A DNA stretch of 64,000 nucleotides from Chamaecyparis obtusa (lineage: Eukaryota; Streptophyta; Pinopsida; Cupressales; Cupressaceae). This document shows, one piece after another, positions 1 through 9,949 of the stretch (its first letter is position 1; each line of letters starts with the position of its first letter). The translations under genes were made by a program, and so were the position numbers. The notes below the pieces were generated by a model, which made no database searches, was not told the origin of the DNA, and saw only the letters and a program-made list of their open reading frames with translations. The stretch spans positions 434,001 to 498,000 of the forward strand of contig BSBK01006750.1 of assembly GCA_027943335.1 (NCBI GenBank), in the 5' to 3' direction.

Positions 1-232
1 ATCTTCAGTTCATGTTTAAGGATCTCATTTTCTTTTTCTAAGTTGTCATCACAATCTTCAATTTGTATTTTAGATTCCTTTTCTGATTTCAGATCTTCCA
101 ACTTGTTTTTTAGTTTCTCAATGAGGTTCTTTGCATCATCATATTTCCTTTCAAAGTGACTCTTTCTTCAGTAAGCATATCAATCTATTCAAGAGCTTCT
201 TCAAGATTTTTTTGTAGCTGATGCATATCCAT
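1..232 (-). pseudogene. Coiled-coil N-terminal ORF fragment of the left-edge copia
   Basis: Starting from the ATG at 232, about 60 bases after the primer site, the minus strand encodes a highly charged Lys/Glu-rich helical sequence with heptad-like leucines, for example KLKNKLEDLKSEKES. One in-frame stop occurs after about 16 codons and a frameshift about 15 codons later; the reading then stays open to the window edge. I do not recognise a gag UBN2 or zinc-knuckle domain in this short piece. It could be the N-terminus of a Sirevirus gag or an added upstream ORF. Confidence 0.5.
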
Positions 233-289
233 AGATATCTTACTCAAGCTGCTAGGATTTCCTTGAATAATTCTTTTCTGAGTAACTAG

Positions 290-301
290 GCTCTGATACC
301 A
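290..301 (-). other. Primer binding site (tRNA-iMet type)
   Basis: The minus strand reads TGGTATCAGAGC, the exact complement of the plant initiator-methionine tRNA 3' end, three bases inside the LTR end. This is the usual copia minus-strand DNA primer site and fixes the direction of the element. Confidence 0.88.
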
Positions 302-303
302 AT

Positions 304-1327
304 TGTTAGAAATAGGGAATACTGAGAGGGGGGGTGAATTAGTATTCTAAAAACTTTTACTTTTTCCCAATTATGGATATAAAAAATTATCTTAGTGCAT
401 GCATAACATAGAAAGCTAAACAACATGTATAACAATAAAGCAAAAGAACTCATAACAATTTGTTCTCGAGGAAACCCTGGCCAAGGGAAAACCCCAGTGG
501 GGATGGTACCCACAAAGATCCACTAATCAAAAGTATCCTATTAAGGATGTTGACCCTGTTAGGAGTCTATTACATGTATATAGTGTCTCAATCCTTATTA
601 AGGGACTATAGGCCTTGTAAGAAGCCTCAACCCTATTAGGAGTTGGTAGTACAAAATATGATTACTAGATGAGCCCATTGCCCAAATAAGTAATATACAA
701 TATTCACTGATTACAAAAATAGGTCAAGGTACATAACCTTATACTACTTGCAACTTCACATCAATATCTCTTCGCTGCTCTTTCGCTATCACTATTACAT
801 ACGTATCTTATCTCTCTTTTATTACATTACATCATTACATCTTTATACAAGATATTAAGATTAATAAATCTTACAGTCTGATTACATAATACAAAATATC
901 TTTACCCAAGGGTTAACATATAGGATTTCATCCCTTTATATTGTTAAGTCATTATTTTGATAAACAAACTAATCCCTTAACTCTTTACCAATTCTGTCTT
1001 CATATTCTGTCATGTTGGCTTAACACTGTCTTTAGTAAAACTATCATAACTTCTTCTGTGCATATCATACTAACTTGAACTCTTGGATGTGTCTTCAATA
1101 GTCACCATAGTATCTATGTTCAAGTGCACAAGCACTGAACTTACTCCAATCAACATCGCCAATCAAAACTATCTTCGGGTAAACTGGCAAAAACACACTG
1201 TCTCATACTTAGACAATTTTGCATTGCGCTCTGACATACTTTCTCTCTAACCTATGCGATCTTCATGTAGATTATATGTTTCCATAATGACAACATCTAT
1301 GTATCTAACTTAGTCAAATTTCCAATA
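304..1327 (-). repeat. 5' LTR of the left-edge Sirevirus-like copia (about 1.02 kb)
   Basis: On the plus strand the repeat begins with TGTTAGAAATAGGG at 304, immediately beside the primer site, and ends near TTTCCAATA at 1327, which would be a TG start mutated to TA on the minus strand. Its ends and internal TTGTCATTA motif resemble those of the LTR at 61288-62408. The outer boundary is inferred from where the unrelated copia RNase H sequence begins, so it may be off by a few bases. Confidence 0.7.
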
Positions 1328-1818
1328 GTATCTTGAGGTACATTCGAGGTACTCCTTTTTATGGCATTCACTATACATAAGGAGATCCTCACATTGTTGG
1401 TTACACATACTCAGATTGGGTTGGTGATACTAATGATCAGATGTCTACTTTTGGATTTGTTTTCTACCTTGGTTTAGGTGCTATTACATGGTCTTAAAAG
1501 AAGCTAACAACTCATGCATTATCATCTATAAAGGCATAGCACCGAGTAGTTGTGCTAGCTAGTCAAGAGGTTTTATGGCTTCAATAGTTAATGTTAGAGT
1601 TTTATTTTCCTCCTGATAGTCCCACTATTCTTTGGTGTGAGAATAAAAGTGCTATAAATATTTCCCACAACCCAATTGAGCATCAGAGGACCAAGCACAT
1701 TGAGCTTCATATGCATTTCATCAGGCATTTGATTCAAGATGGCTCTCTGAGTTTGGAGTACATTCCCACTGTTGAGTAGGTTTTTGATATCTTCACTAAA
1801 CCTTTTGCATCCCCATGA
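1328..1818 (+). pseudogene. pol: Ty1/copia RNase H remnant (C-terminal pol)
   Basis: The plus strand carries the C-terminal copia RNase H: YSDWVGDTND with the catalytic Asp region, the WCENKSAINISHNP segment, the RTKHIELHMHFIR block and a final IFTKP motif. The reading is interrupted by several in-frame stops. Upstream pol is missing because the Sirevirus LTR ends at 1327. The remnant leads straight into a polypurine tract and 3' LTR, so it is the true 3' end of a copia element. Confidence 0.85.
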
Positions 1819-2075
1819 TATCTTCAGCTACGTTCTATGCTTGGGGTGAAGGAAGTTGTCCTTGGGGGGCCTTAGTGATGAGGTCTTAATTCCTTTTATT
1901 TCTATCTCTTCTTGGATTAGGGTTTTTTCCCATGTGGTGTTTCTCTATTTCTCTAGTTGTGTTGGGTACCTCATCAAGCCATGTTGTTGAGACCCATCTT
2001 TTTCCCTTTTCTTTCAGCACTGTAGTTTCCTTTGCTTTCTTCTTGTATTGTTCGTAGCTGCATTGTTTCTCATCT

Positions 2076-2452
2076 TAAGGGGAGGGGGGTGTTAGAGTAA
2101 AGTATTAATATAATTATGTTAATTAAATTAACTTTACTACCTTCTTAATATTTCACTTTATGCACATGATTTAGTTATTTTATAATTAAAAAAGCATGCA
2201 TTAGTTATTTAATAATTATATTAATTATTACATACACTTTTTCTTTTTAGGGTTTTTCCTTTTGGGTTTTCGATCTCCTTTTATAAGGATTGATGATCCA
2301 TTGTATTTTTTAATAAAATTTTCATTCAAAATATATTCTTCATATTTTTAGAGTCAAACCCTTGCCCTCTTCTTGTCTCTACCTCCTCGTGATAGGTTTT
2401 TGTATGCGGGTGTTCTTCGGGTTTTGTGGATTTGTATTTCTCAAATCCTTCA
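2076..2452 (+). repeat. Polypurine tract and 3' LTR of the 1328-2452 copia
   Basis: The purine run AAGGGGAGGGGGG (2077-2089) directly precedes the LTR, which begins TGTTAGAGTAAAG at 2090 and ends AATCCTTCA at 2452, 363 bp. The boundaries are supported by a second copy of the same LTR family in reverse orientation at 44204-44552. At 2453 the sequence changes abruptly to gypsy reverse transcriptase, so the copia element had inserted into an older gypsy pol. Confidence 0.82.
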
Positions 2453-3635
2453 AAGACAAATGAAGGATTGTATGAGTTGTTGGTAATGCCATTCATTTTG
2501 AATAATGCACCAAGTAATTTCATGAGGTTGATAAATGAGGTATTGTAGAAGTACTTGGGTAAGTTTATCATTGTTTATTTGGACAATATTTTAATTTATA
2601 GTAAGACTAGGGAAGAGCATTTGTTTCATGTGAGTAAAGTCTTGTAGAGATTAAGAGAGGGGAAGTTGCAAATAAACATTAAAAAATGTAATTTCATGAA
2701 GGAAGACTTGTGTACTTGGGGTTTGTTATTTTTTTTGAGGGGTTGAAGATGGATCCTAAGAAGGTGAAAGTAATTATTGAATGACTTACACTCAAAAGCA
2801 CTGGAGAGGTGAGATCATTCCATGGACTGGCTAGTTTCTACTAGAAGTTCATTAGAAATTTCAACATAGTATCTAGTGTTATGATAGAGGCAATGAGAGG
2901 ATTCTATAAGGATTTTAGAAGGAGATCAGGAGTAGACAATAATTTTGAGATGTTGAAGCAAAAGGTGATAGAACAACCTATGCTAGTGTTATGCTAGTGA
3001 AAATGCAATTGGAGTGGTATTGAGTCAAGAAGGTAAACCTATTGCTTATTTCAATGAGAATTTGAATGAGATAAAATATTTAGTGTATGACTAGGTATCC
3101 TATGTCATAGTACAATCCTTCAAGTAGTGGAGACATTAATCCTTACCAAATAAGTTTGTGATGTGTACAGATCATCAAGCTTTGAAGTATTCAAATAATC
3201 AAGGTAACCTTAGAAATTAGAGACACATGAGATGGGTTAAATTATTATAGATTTATAATTTTGTTTTAAAGCATAGGAGTGGAAATTCAAATAAGCTTGT
3301 TGATGCCTTTAGTAGGAGAATAAATTTGATAACATAATTAGGATTCAATTGTTAGGATTTGATGAGTTGAAGGCATTGGATGAGGAAGAGCTTGGTTTTG
3401 CTAAACCATGGAAAGGTTGTAAAGAACTTGTTGTTGCAGATTAGAGAAAGTGGATGGATTATTTCATTCAGGATGGAATGTTGTTTAGAAAATCAATTGT
3501 GTATACCCCTCAGAGTTTCTGAGGAAAATCTAATCAAGGAAAATCATAGTGGAGGATTAACATGACACTTTGGAACATGACACTTTGGAATTGACGAGAT
3601 AGTGGATTTAGTAAGTGAGAATTACTTTTTGCCTT
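2453..3635 (+). pseudogene. pol: Ty3/gypsy RT-RNase H-integrase remnant
   Basis: The plus strand encodes, in broken frames, the second half of a gypsy reverse transcriptase (YLDN in place of the catalytic YLDD, then the KCNFMKEDL region), the RNase H (TDHQALKY, HRSGNSNK) and the start of integrase (NHSGGLT, VSENYF). It is clearly related to the chromodomain elements at 12882-19231 and 45915-52210. There are many stops and frameshifts, the 5' end is cut by the copia LTR at 2452, and similarity ends near 3635 inside the integrase zinc-binding region. Confidence 0.82.
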
Positions 3636-4589
3636 AAACTCGCTAGGATCCCACAACTAGAACAAAATAATGAAAAACTAGAATTTTCCTTTATTAGCCG
3701 AGAGGCTTCCTACAATGGCATCATTCATCAATGTAAACATTTAAGCATTTTTTAAAAATTTGAAATTTGTTTGAGTGTTTTATGGTGAGTTCTCGGACTA
3801 GTGAGTTGGCACAATGGTCAATTAGTAGATTGGAATAGGAATGGCTATATAATGGAAAATGTGACCCATTTCTATAATACCAGCGGAAAATACCCAACAA
3901 AGAGTACATTTGTAACCGTGGTTACAATCAGTAGAGAATGAGTTTGTAGCGGTTCTTACAATCAGCAGAGAATACGTTTGTCATAGATGTGTAACTTTTT
4001 CCAAGCATCCAATTAGTGCACATATAGTAACATTAACAACTATGCAATAAAAGAAGAAATAATAAATATATAGAGTACCACTCAAAAATATGTAGTGGCT
4101 AACAGTTTTTTGTAAAGGTCATCAAAGTTACTGTTAGATCGGTTTGGCTTCCATCTACTAATATTATATAATAGCTATTCTACTTTCATTTTCTCTTCAT
4201 CATTTTTGTGCATTTTTATTCTTCATCCAGCCTGGGTTAGTAAGTACATTTGCTTTTATTGAGGGAACTATTTGTGGTTTGTGGTATTTCTATGGGTATC
4301 CCCCTTGGCTCTTCCTTGTATTTCTCCAAGTAGATTATTACTTTTTAGTAGGCTCTCGGCATAATGAATTTAAGTTATTTAAAATTTTACGTCTATTAAT
4401 TTTAAAACATTTTATATTATAGACATTTGGAATGCCAACTTATTTTCGTATCATATCGGAGATGTTTCATATTGTAGATGTTCATATTGCAGAGGTTTCA
4501 TATTGTAGACATTTCATTAATGTTAGCTTTGCATTGTGTTGTTGCTTACACCCATTTAATGTAGAGGTTTCATATCGAATCAATGAGTT
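3636..4589 (+). other. No gene seen; AT-rich spacer with a short degenerate tandem repeat
   Basis: I see no coding region, RNA gene or LTR end here. The stretch 4452-4514 holds four imperfect copies of a 15-16 bp unit of the form CATATTGTAGATGTTT, with looser matches on both sides. The segment is continuous with 24079 onward once the gypsy insertion is removed, as shown by the target duplication GGAAC. Confidence 0.5.
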
Positions 4590-4594
4590 GGAAC

Positions 4595-5767
4595 TATGTG
4601 TGTGAAAATTGTACTTGATCTGTAAACACAACACTTCAGTAAAACATTAGAGGTTAGTGATAATCAAAATTGTGCAAAATTGAAAGCTAAACTAACCAAG
4701 CGATTTACTACCTTCTAATAAGTGCAAGATTTCTATTCTCAGATTGTAATCGAGATCAGTGACCTAGATGACACCTAAACGAAGGATTTGAATGCAATTC
4801 TAGATATGAGATATGAATGCAATTAAGATATTTTTTTAGATTTTCTATGCAATATGAATGATAAACTGATATGCTATGAATACTATTGAAAACTGATATG
4901 AAATCTATACTAACAATGATATGCAAAACAAGATTGATCTCACAAAGATGTTGATTCGCAAGAGCTTTGATTCCTCAGTCTCTGATTCGACAGCGTAGTT
5001 GTGCAAATTTGTGGATGATTTGTGAAGAGCTGAAGCCTTAATTTATAGAAATCTCAGGCTTTGGAGGTGCATGAAAGAAATCCATAAATCACTCAAATAA
5101 CTCAGGTTGATTTTTGAGTTATTTTTAAATAACAGATAATTAACTCACAAAAACATGCAAAAGCAGAGTTCAACTCAAAATAGAGTTTAGCTTTAATTGA
5201 TAATTGATAGTTATCTGCTTTTATGATTGTGCATGTTTTATTTATGAATTAATTTAATAATAAAGTGATTTATTTCCAACTTAACTAATTTTTTTGAAAA
5301 TAAATAATTAATTTATGGGTTAATTAATCATTTAATCAAACTTTTATTTAAAAACTATATTAATAAATAATGACAACATGCTTTAATTAATTAAATAAAG
5401 ATTTAATCAATTATTCATAGGATATTGGATTTATTGTCCAAATTAAATAATATAATTAATAATAGATAGAATTAAATTTAATTAAACAATTAAGTGGCAA
5501 ATATTAAATCTAATTAATTAAATATGAAAATATTCAATTAATCAAACTTAGGATAAAAGTGATTTATCGCCAAATAATTATTAAATTAAAGATAATTAAG
5601 ATAATTAGGAATATTGTGTGGAATATTCCCTGATGTAGAATTTAAGATAATCAATTATAATTCGATGATGTTCAGATGTGCCTTAGGTTAGGACTTTGAT
5701 GTCGATTTCATTCGATTTGTAGATGTAGGAGGTTAATGAACATATAGCCCATTTTTGGGGTATTACA
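4595..5767 (-). repeat. LTR 1 of the three-LTR gypsy (3' LTR)
   Basis: Read on the minus strand it starts TGTAATACCCCAAAAATGGG and ends in CACACATA, where the other copies end CACACACA. It is very AT-rich in its centre, with many TTAATTAA-type words. A minus-strand TATAAATTAA lies near 5038-5047 and could be the core promoter. The inner side is followed by a polypurine tract, so this copy is the 3' LTR. Confidence 0.88.
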
Positions 5768-5784
5768 TTTTGCCCCTCTTTGAA
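5768..5784 (-). other. Polypurine tract of the three-LTR gypsy
   Basis: The minus strand reads TTCAAAGAGGGGCAAAA directly before the 3' LTR start. The same tract, with one change, occurs beside the second LTR at 22339-22355. It is the expected plus-strand DNA primer. Confidence 0.82.
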
Positions 5785-8155
5785 TTACTATGCGAAGCGC
5801 AATGGTTCAAAGATAGTCTGTGTATGATAAAGATATGAAAATGATTCAAAAGATTAACCGATCTCAAGATAGAAACCGATTGAAAGATATGGAGATATTA
5901 GGTCCTAAATGACCAAAGATAATGTTCACTATAGCAGCGATGAACCGACGATTGCGAAAGAGTGCCAAAATGCCTGATTCTGAACCTTAGGATTGATAAG
6001 AAGTGAGTGACCGGTTGTAGACTCGATTGTTTTAGCAGAACTAGCAGGTATCACATTCGAACCCTTCAGTTGTCGAAGAACCAAGGAAATAACACTAATG
6101 AACCGATGGTTACGAAAAGTTGATACAGATTACAAGATTAAGAGAATACCAGATTGACATGGATCGATGAATCTGATATGCCCCAAGTGATGATAGATTT
6201 GCCCCGAGTGATGAGGACTTTGATAAATTAGCAACTAGACGTGGTTGTTGGCTTGATCACTGATGAAAGATATTGATAGATCTGATCGATAGAATTTGAT
6301 TTACAGACTTGAATGATGTGCAATACCATGCCCCCTTTGGGATTAAAATTGAAATCTGACAAGAAAAGTCAGCGTTGAATTGTTTAGAATCATGTTAATT
6401 GATTTGAGAAGTGGTTATACACGTCCAAGAATGCATTCTGCATCATTTAGAGGTCCTGAAGACCAAGTTTGACTAGGTTTGACCATGAGTTGACCATGGT
6501 TGACCAAGTTGAAATTTTGATAGTTTGATGTAAGATAATCAGTTAAGTTGAGTTATGGATTTATGTGAAGATTGAAGGTCGATTATGCAAGCAGTGAATA
6601 ATATGAATGATCTTAGATTTCAATTTTGATCCCGAAAAAGGATTCTACTTGCTACTTCCATTGGAGGAACCTTCATGTAAGATTCAAATCTTGTTAGATT
6701 TGAATAGTAGATTGAAGAATCGTTTAAGCTTTGAAGTTTATTCAATCATTGTGAGATCATGCAAACATGTAGAAATGCAAAGAAACATGCAAAATGATAT
6801 GCAACCTAAGACCTAGGACCTAGTCACTGATCATGTGTCGATTTGTTATCATCATTGAACTTTTAGGTAACCGGATAAATCGATACAATGCCCACTAGCT
6901 ATGAAACCATAGATATATGAATATTGATTTGTATGCGCAAGAATCAATACAGCACCCACTGGTTAGACAACCATGGATATATGAATACTGATTTTATTTT
7001 CAGAATGTCGGATTAGATATAAGCACCAAGGCATAAACGTCAGGATGACCTGAATATCATGTCTATTTTGATATATCAATTTGTACAAGCATCAAAACAT
7101 AAATGTCGTGATGACCTAAGTACGCCTTGCATTACAAACACATCAAACAGTCAAAAGATCATTCTAAATCCAGTGTGAATTACCCGTAGTGACCCTTTAT
7201 CAATCACAGCCTTAGGCAAGATCGCGTTTCATAGTAGGAGAAAGAACTCACTTCAAAAAGATAATAGTTAGATCAAATTTTCTTGAATTTTTTGAGTATC
7301 AATGGTCAAGGTACGCATGGCCATCCAATTCAAGATAGAGGCTCTTACAGTCGGACACCATTTCAATCCATAATTTCCAAAGTTATTAGATTTTCACATA
7401 CAAGCAGAAAACCAAAAAAAAGATTATGCCCCCAATCATCACTCTCTAAATCCTGTAAAGGACAACATTGAGGATCTCGAAGGGACACAATATGAAAAAA
7501 TCTCAACGCGAATCAGTAAGCATACAAGGAGATAAAAGCATGAAGCACAGATTGTTTTCAGTTTGTTTTGATGTTTGATTGTTGTAGATGCAAAATCCTT
7601 TCTGGAGACGAGATAGACTGACTGACTCAACTTGAAGCTTCAAAGGACTCTGACTGGATATGACATGTCTAAGATACATAGGAGACCATAGGATATGACA
7701 TTGATTGCCCCCAAGTTTGAACATTGATAGGATACAGACGCTCAAGCTAATTTGTGCACAAACCAACTTATTGAAACCAGGATATATACAGACTAAAGTA
7801 GACTGAAAGCTGGGAAAGACCAAGATTGCGCTGATAGATGGAGCATGTTGAAACAAGTGGTGCCTGTTTGCCAGGTTTTCACCATCTTGGTAGAGATTCT
7901 ATTTTTGCTACTGAGGTGCCTGTTTCCTGGTTTTCACCAAGGCACTTTTTTTTTCTCATTTTTTGGTATTTTTCATTTTTTCAATTTTTTCAATTTTTTC
8001 AATTTTTGATATTCTTTTTATTTTTGATATTTTTTTTATTTTTTTTGAACCATCAAGGCGCCTATTGCTAGGTTTTCACCAAGATGTTCATTTTTTCAGG
8101 ACTTTTTCCAATTTTTAAGATTTTTTTTAGGACATTTTACCAAGCACTGAATGCC
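5785..8155 (-). other. 3' non-coding internal region of the three-LTR gypsy
   Basis: No convincing coding sequence lies between the integrase and the 3' LTR. The first 560 bases are duplicated at 22339-22890. Around 6910-7000 a 38-base segment beginning CACTAGCTATGAAACCATAG is repeated with changes, and around 7020-7120 a second pair shares CATAAACGTCAGGATGACCT-like sequence. A T-rich stretch (7947-8047) with TTTTTTCAA-like units and short hairpin-like modules closes the region next to the integrase stop. Confidence 0.55.
7947..8047 (+). repeat. Low-complexity T-rich tract
   Basis: About 100 bases of T runs broken by CAA, GAT and A, including three consecutive TTTTTTCAA-like units. On the element's own strand it is an A-rich tract just after the integrase gene. 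It looks like simple-sequence expansion, not coding DNA. Confidence 0.75.
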
Positions 8156-9145
8156 TTAGGCGTAGAATTTCTTCAGATGGAGAATGTTGATTGGTTCTTG
8201 GAGCTGTTCTCCTTCAGTCATTGAGAGTTGATAGGCACCAGAGCCAAAAGTAGCAGTGATAACAAAGGGACCCAGCTAATTGGGTTCGAAATTCCCCTTG
8301 CGTTCTCGATGTGATTGATTTTTAGGATTTTCTCTCAAGACTAGATCACCAACCTGAAATTCTCTATGTCTGACTTTCTTGTTGTAGCCTCTAGACATTC
8401 TTTTATGATACACTCTGAGATGATCATACGCTGCTTGCCTGTGCTCATCTAGCAATTCAAGTTCTTGCAACCTAGACACTCTGTAGTCTTCATCAGTTAC
8501 AAGTCCATGCATTCTGATTCTGAGTGATGGGATTTCAACCTCAATAGGTAGTACCGCTTCAGACCCATAAACTAAAGCAAATGGTGTGGCCCCAGTAGGT
8601 GTTCTGATACTAGTTCTGTAGGCCTAGAGAGCTGGATTGATCATGAGATGCCAGTCCCTTCCTATTTTATTCACTGTTCTGTGCAAGATTTTCAACAGAT
8701 TTTTGTTTGAAGCTTCAGCTTGTCCATTCCCTTGATGATAGTAGATAGATGACCAATGTTGAGTGATCTTGAATTTAGCACATAAGTCATCTAGATCCTT
8801 ATTTTTGAATTGCTCCTATTGTTTGTGACTATGGAATGAGGGATCCCATATCTGCAAATGATGTAGTTTAGGATGAACATAGAGATCTATTTCCCCGTTG
8901 CTTGTGTTAGAGGAACTGCTTCTACCCATTTTGTAAAATAATCTGTAGCTGTGATTATATGGGTATGTCCATTAGAAGAGTGCGGATGGATAGCACCTAT
9001 GAGATCAAATGCCCATTGTTGAAAAGGCCATTGTGTAGTAAAGGGAATTAGATCTCTCCCTGGAGCATGAATCAAGTTACCATGTACTTGACACTCTTGA
9101 CAATTTTTTGCATACTCGATTGAATCTTTATCTATTGCAAACTCC
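8156..9145 (-). pseudogene. pol: Gypsy integrase (Tat/Athila type), broken
   Basis: On the minus strand the coding begins with the end of the zinc-binding domain (CQECQVHGN, near 9090), then the catalytic core with DLIGAIHPHSS and ATDYFTKWVEAVP, the SSIYYHQGNGQAEASNK block holding the catalytic Glu, and the C-terminal VGDLVLRE and LGPFVITATFGSGAY segments, ending at a stop near 8156. The second catalytic Asp is lost: the expected IVTD reads IVTN and is followed by two stops. A Trp codon before LGPF has become a stop. The N-terminal HH part and all of RT and RNase H are missing, so the gene is a 5'-truncated remnant. Confidence 0.86.
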
Positions 9146-9949
9146 CAAGCAATATCATATCATGCAGTTCCAATGTCTAGCAAGGTGAAGAACAAGAGGG
9201 ATTGGCAAGCTGGTGGAAGAGATGGAAGACAAGAGAATGAAGGATAATGAATGGAAGAAATCCTCAAAAGGCAAACTCCTCAAGAATACCTAAGCTAGGG
9301 AAAAATTGTCATGTAAAGCACATTTGGACGAGCAATGAAAGGCCAGCATAGGATAAGTCACAAAAGTTTAATGCCAAGGAAGGACAGGATGCAGTCCAAA
9401 GGAGTAGGCATGTCAAGAGGCTTCATAGCACTGTGTTTTACTTTTTATTAGATCAAGACCAAAAGGGAAAATGATAGCAAAAGGCTAGAATGAATGGAGG
9501 AAAATAGATATGAAGGCTAAACATGAAAGGAATGAAAGCAAGATCATCATAAGATAGCTCACAAAATAGCCAAATGTTCATGTATAGATCAACATTGTCA
9601 AGATCAAAGAGAGAAGATGGAATGGATGAAATATGCAGAAGAACTACGCATGATGCCTGATTGCCAGGTTTTCATCATGGTACCTATCCAAGGTGCCACA
9701 AGGGAGTGGTTTTCACCATAGGATGAATTTATTTCTCTTTACTTTTGCTACCAAGGTGCCTATTTCTAAGTTTTCACCAAGGCACATTTTCAATTTTTAT
9801 TTTTATTTTTTTTTGAATTTTTGGAAGGCAAGCTTTTTAGATAGTGCTCCTTGAAAGGATAAACCATGATATGCCAAGGATTCAAAATTATATGCTCAAA
9901 GATGCTGATAGGGAAAGGGAGATGGAAAAGAAAAATGGAGGATATGGTT
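9146..9949 (-). other. Non-coding internal stretch between ORF1 and integrase
   Basis: Where protease, RT and RNase H would be expected between the ORF1 and the integrase, there are only about 800 bases with no recognisable pol motif. The stretch contains three copies of a short module with GTGCC and GGTTTTCACCA (near 9650, 9690 and 9755) that also occurs three times downstream of the integrase (7858-8085). A large internal deletion, or replacement by non-coding sequence, removed the enzymes. Confidence 0.6.

Larger units (their letters stand above)
1..1327 (-). mobile_element. 5' end of a Sirevirus-like Ty1/copia element, running off the left edge
   Basis: A minus-strand LTR (304-1327) is followed on its inner side by a tRNA-iMet primer site (290-301) and then by a short internal region, so this is the 5' end of an element whose body lies left of the window. 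The LTR end has the run CACCCCCCCTCTCAGT just before its terminal CTAACA (read on the minus strand), which is typical of Sireviruses in plants. The element interrupts the copia RNase H sequence that resumes at 1328. The other LTR and the target duplication are outside the window. Confidence 0.8.

Noticed and set aside
4595..5767. AT-rich TTAATTAA-dense core as a matrix-attachment region or origin.
   Set aside because: The same sequence occurs in all three LTR copies, so it is a property of the LTR; nothing shows a separate function.
7503..7856. Open frame of 117 codons on the minus strand.
   Set aside because: It lies in the 3' non-coding part of the gypsy, shows no domain and has no coding-like composition.
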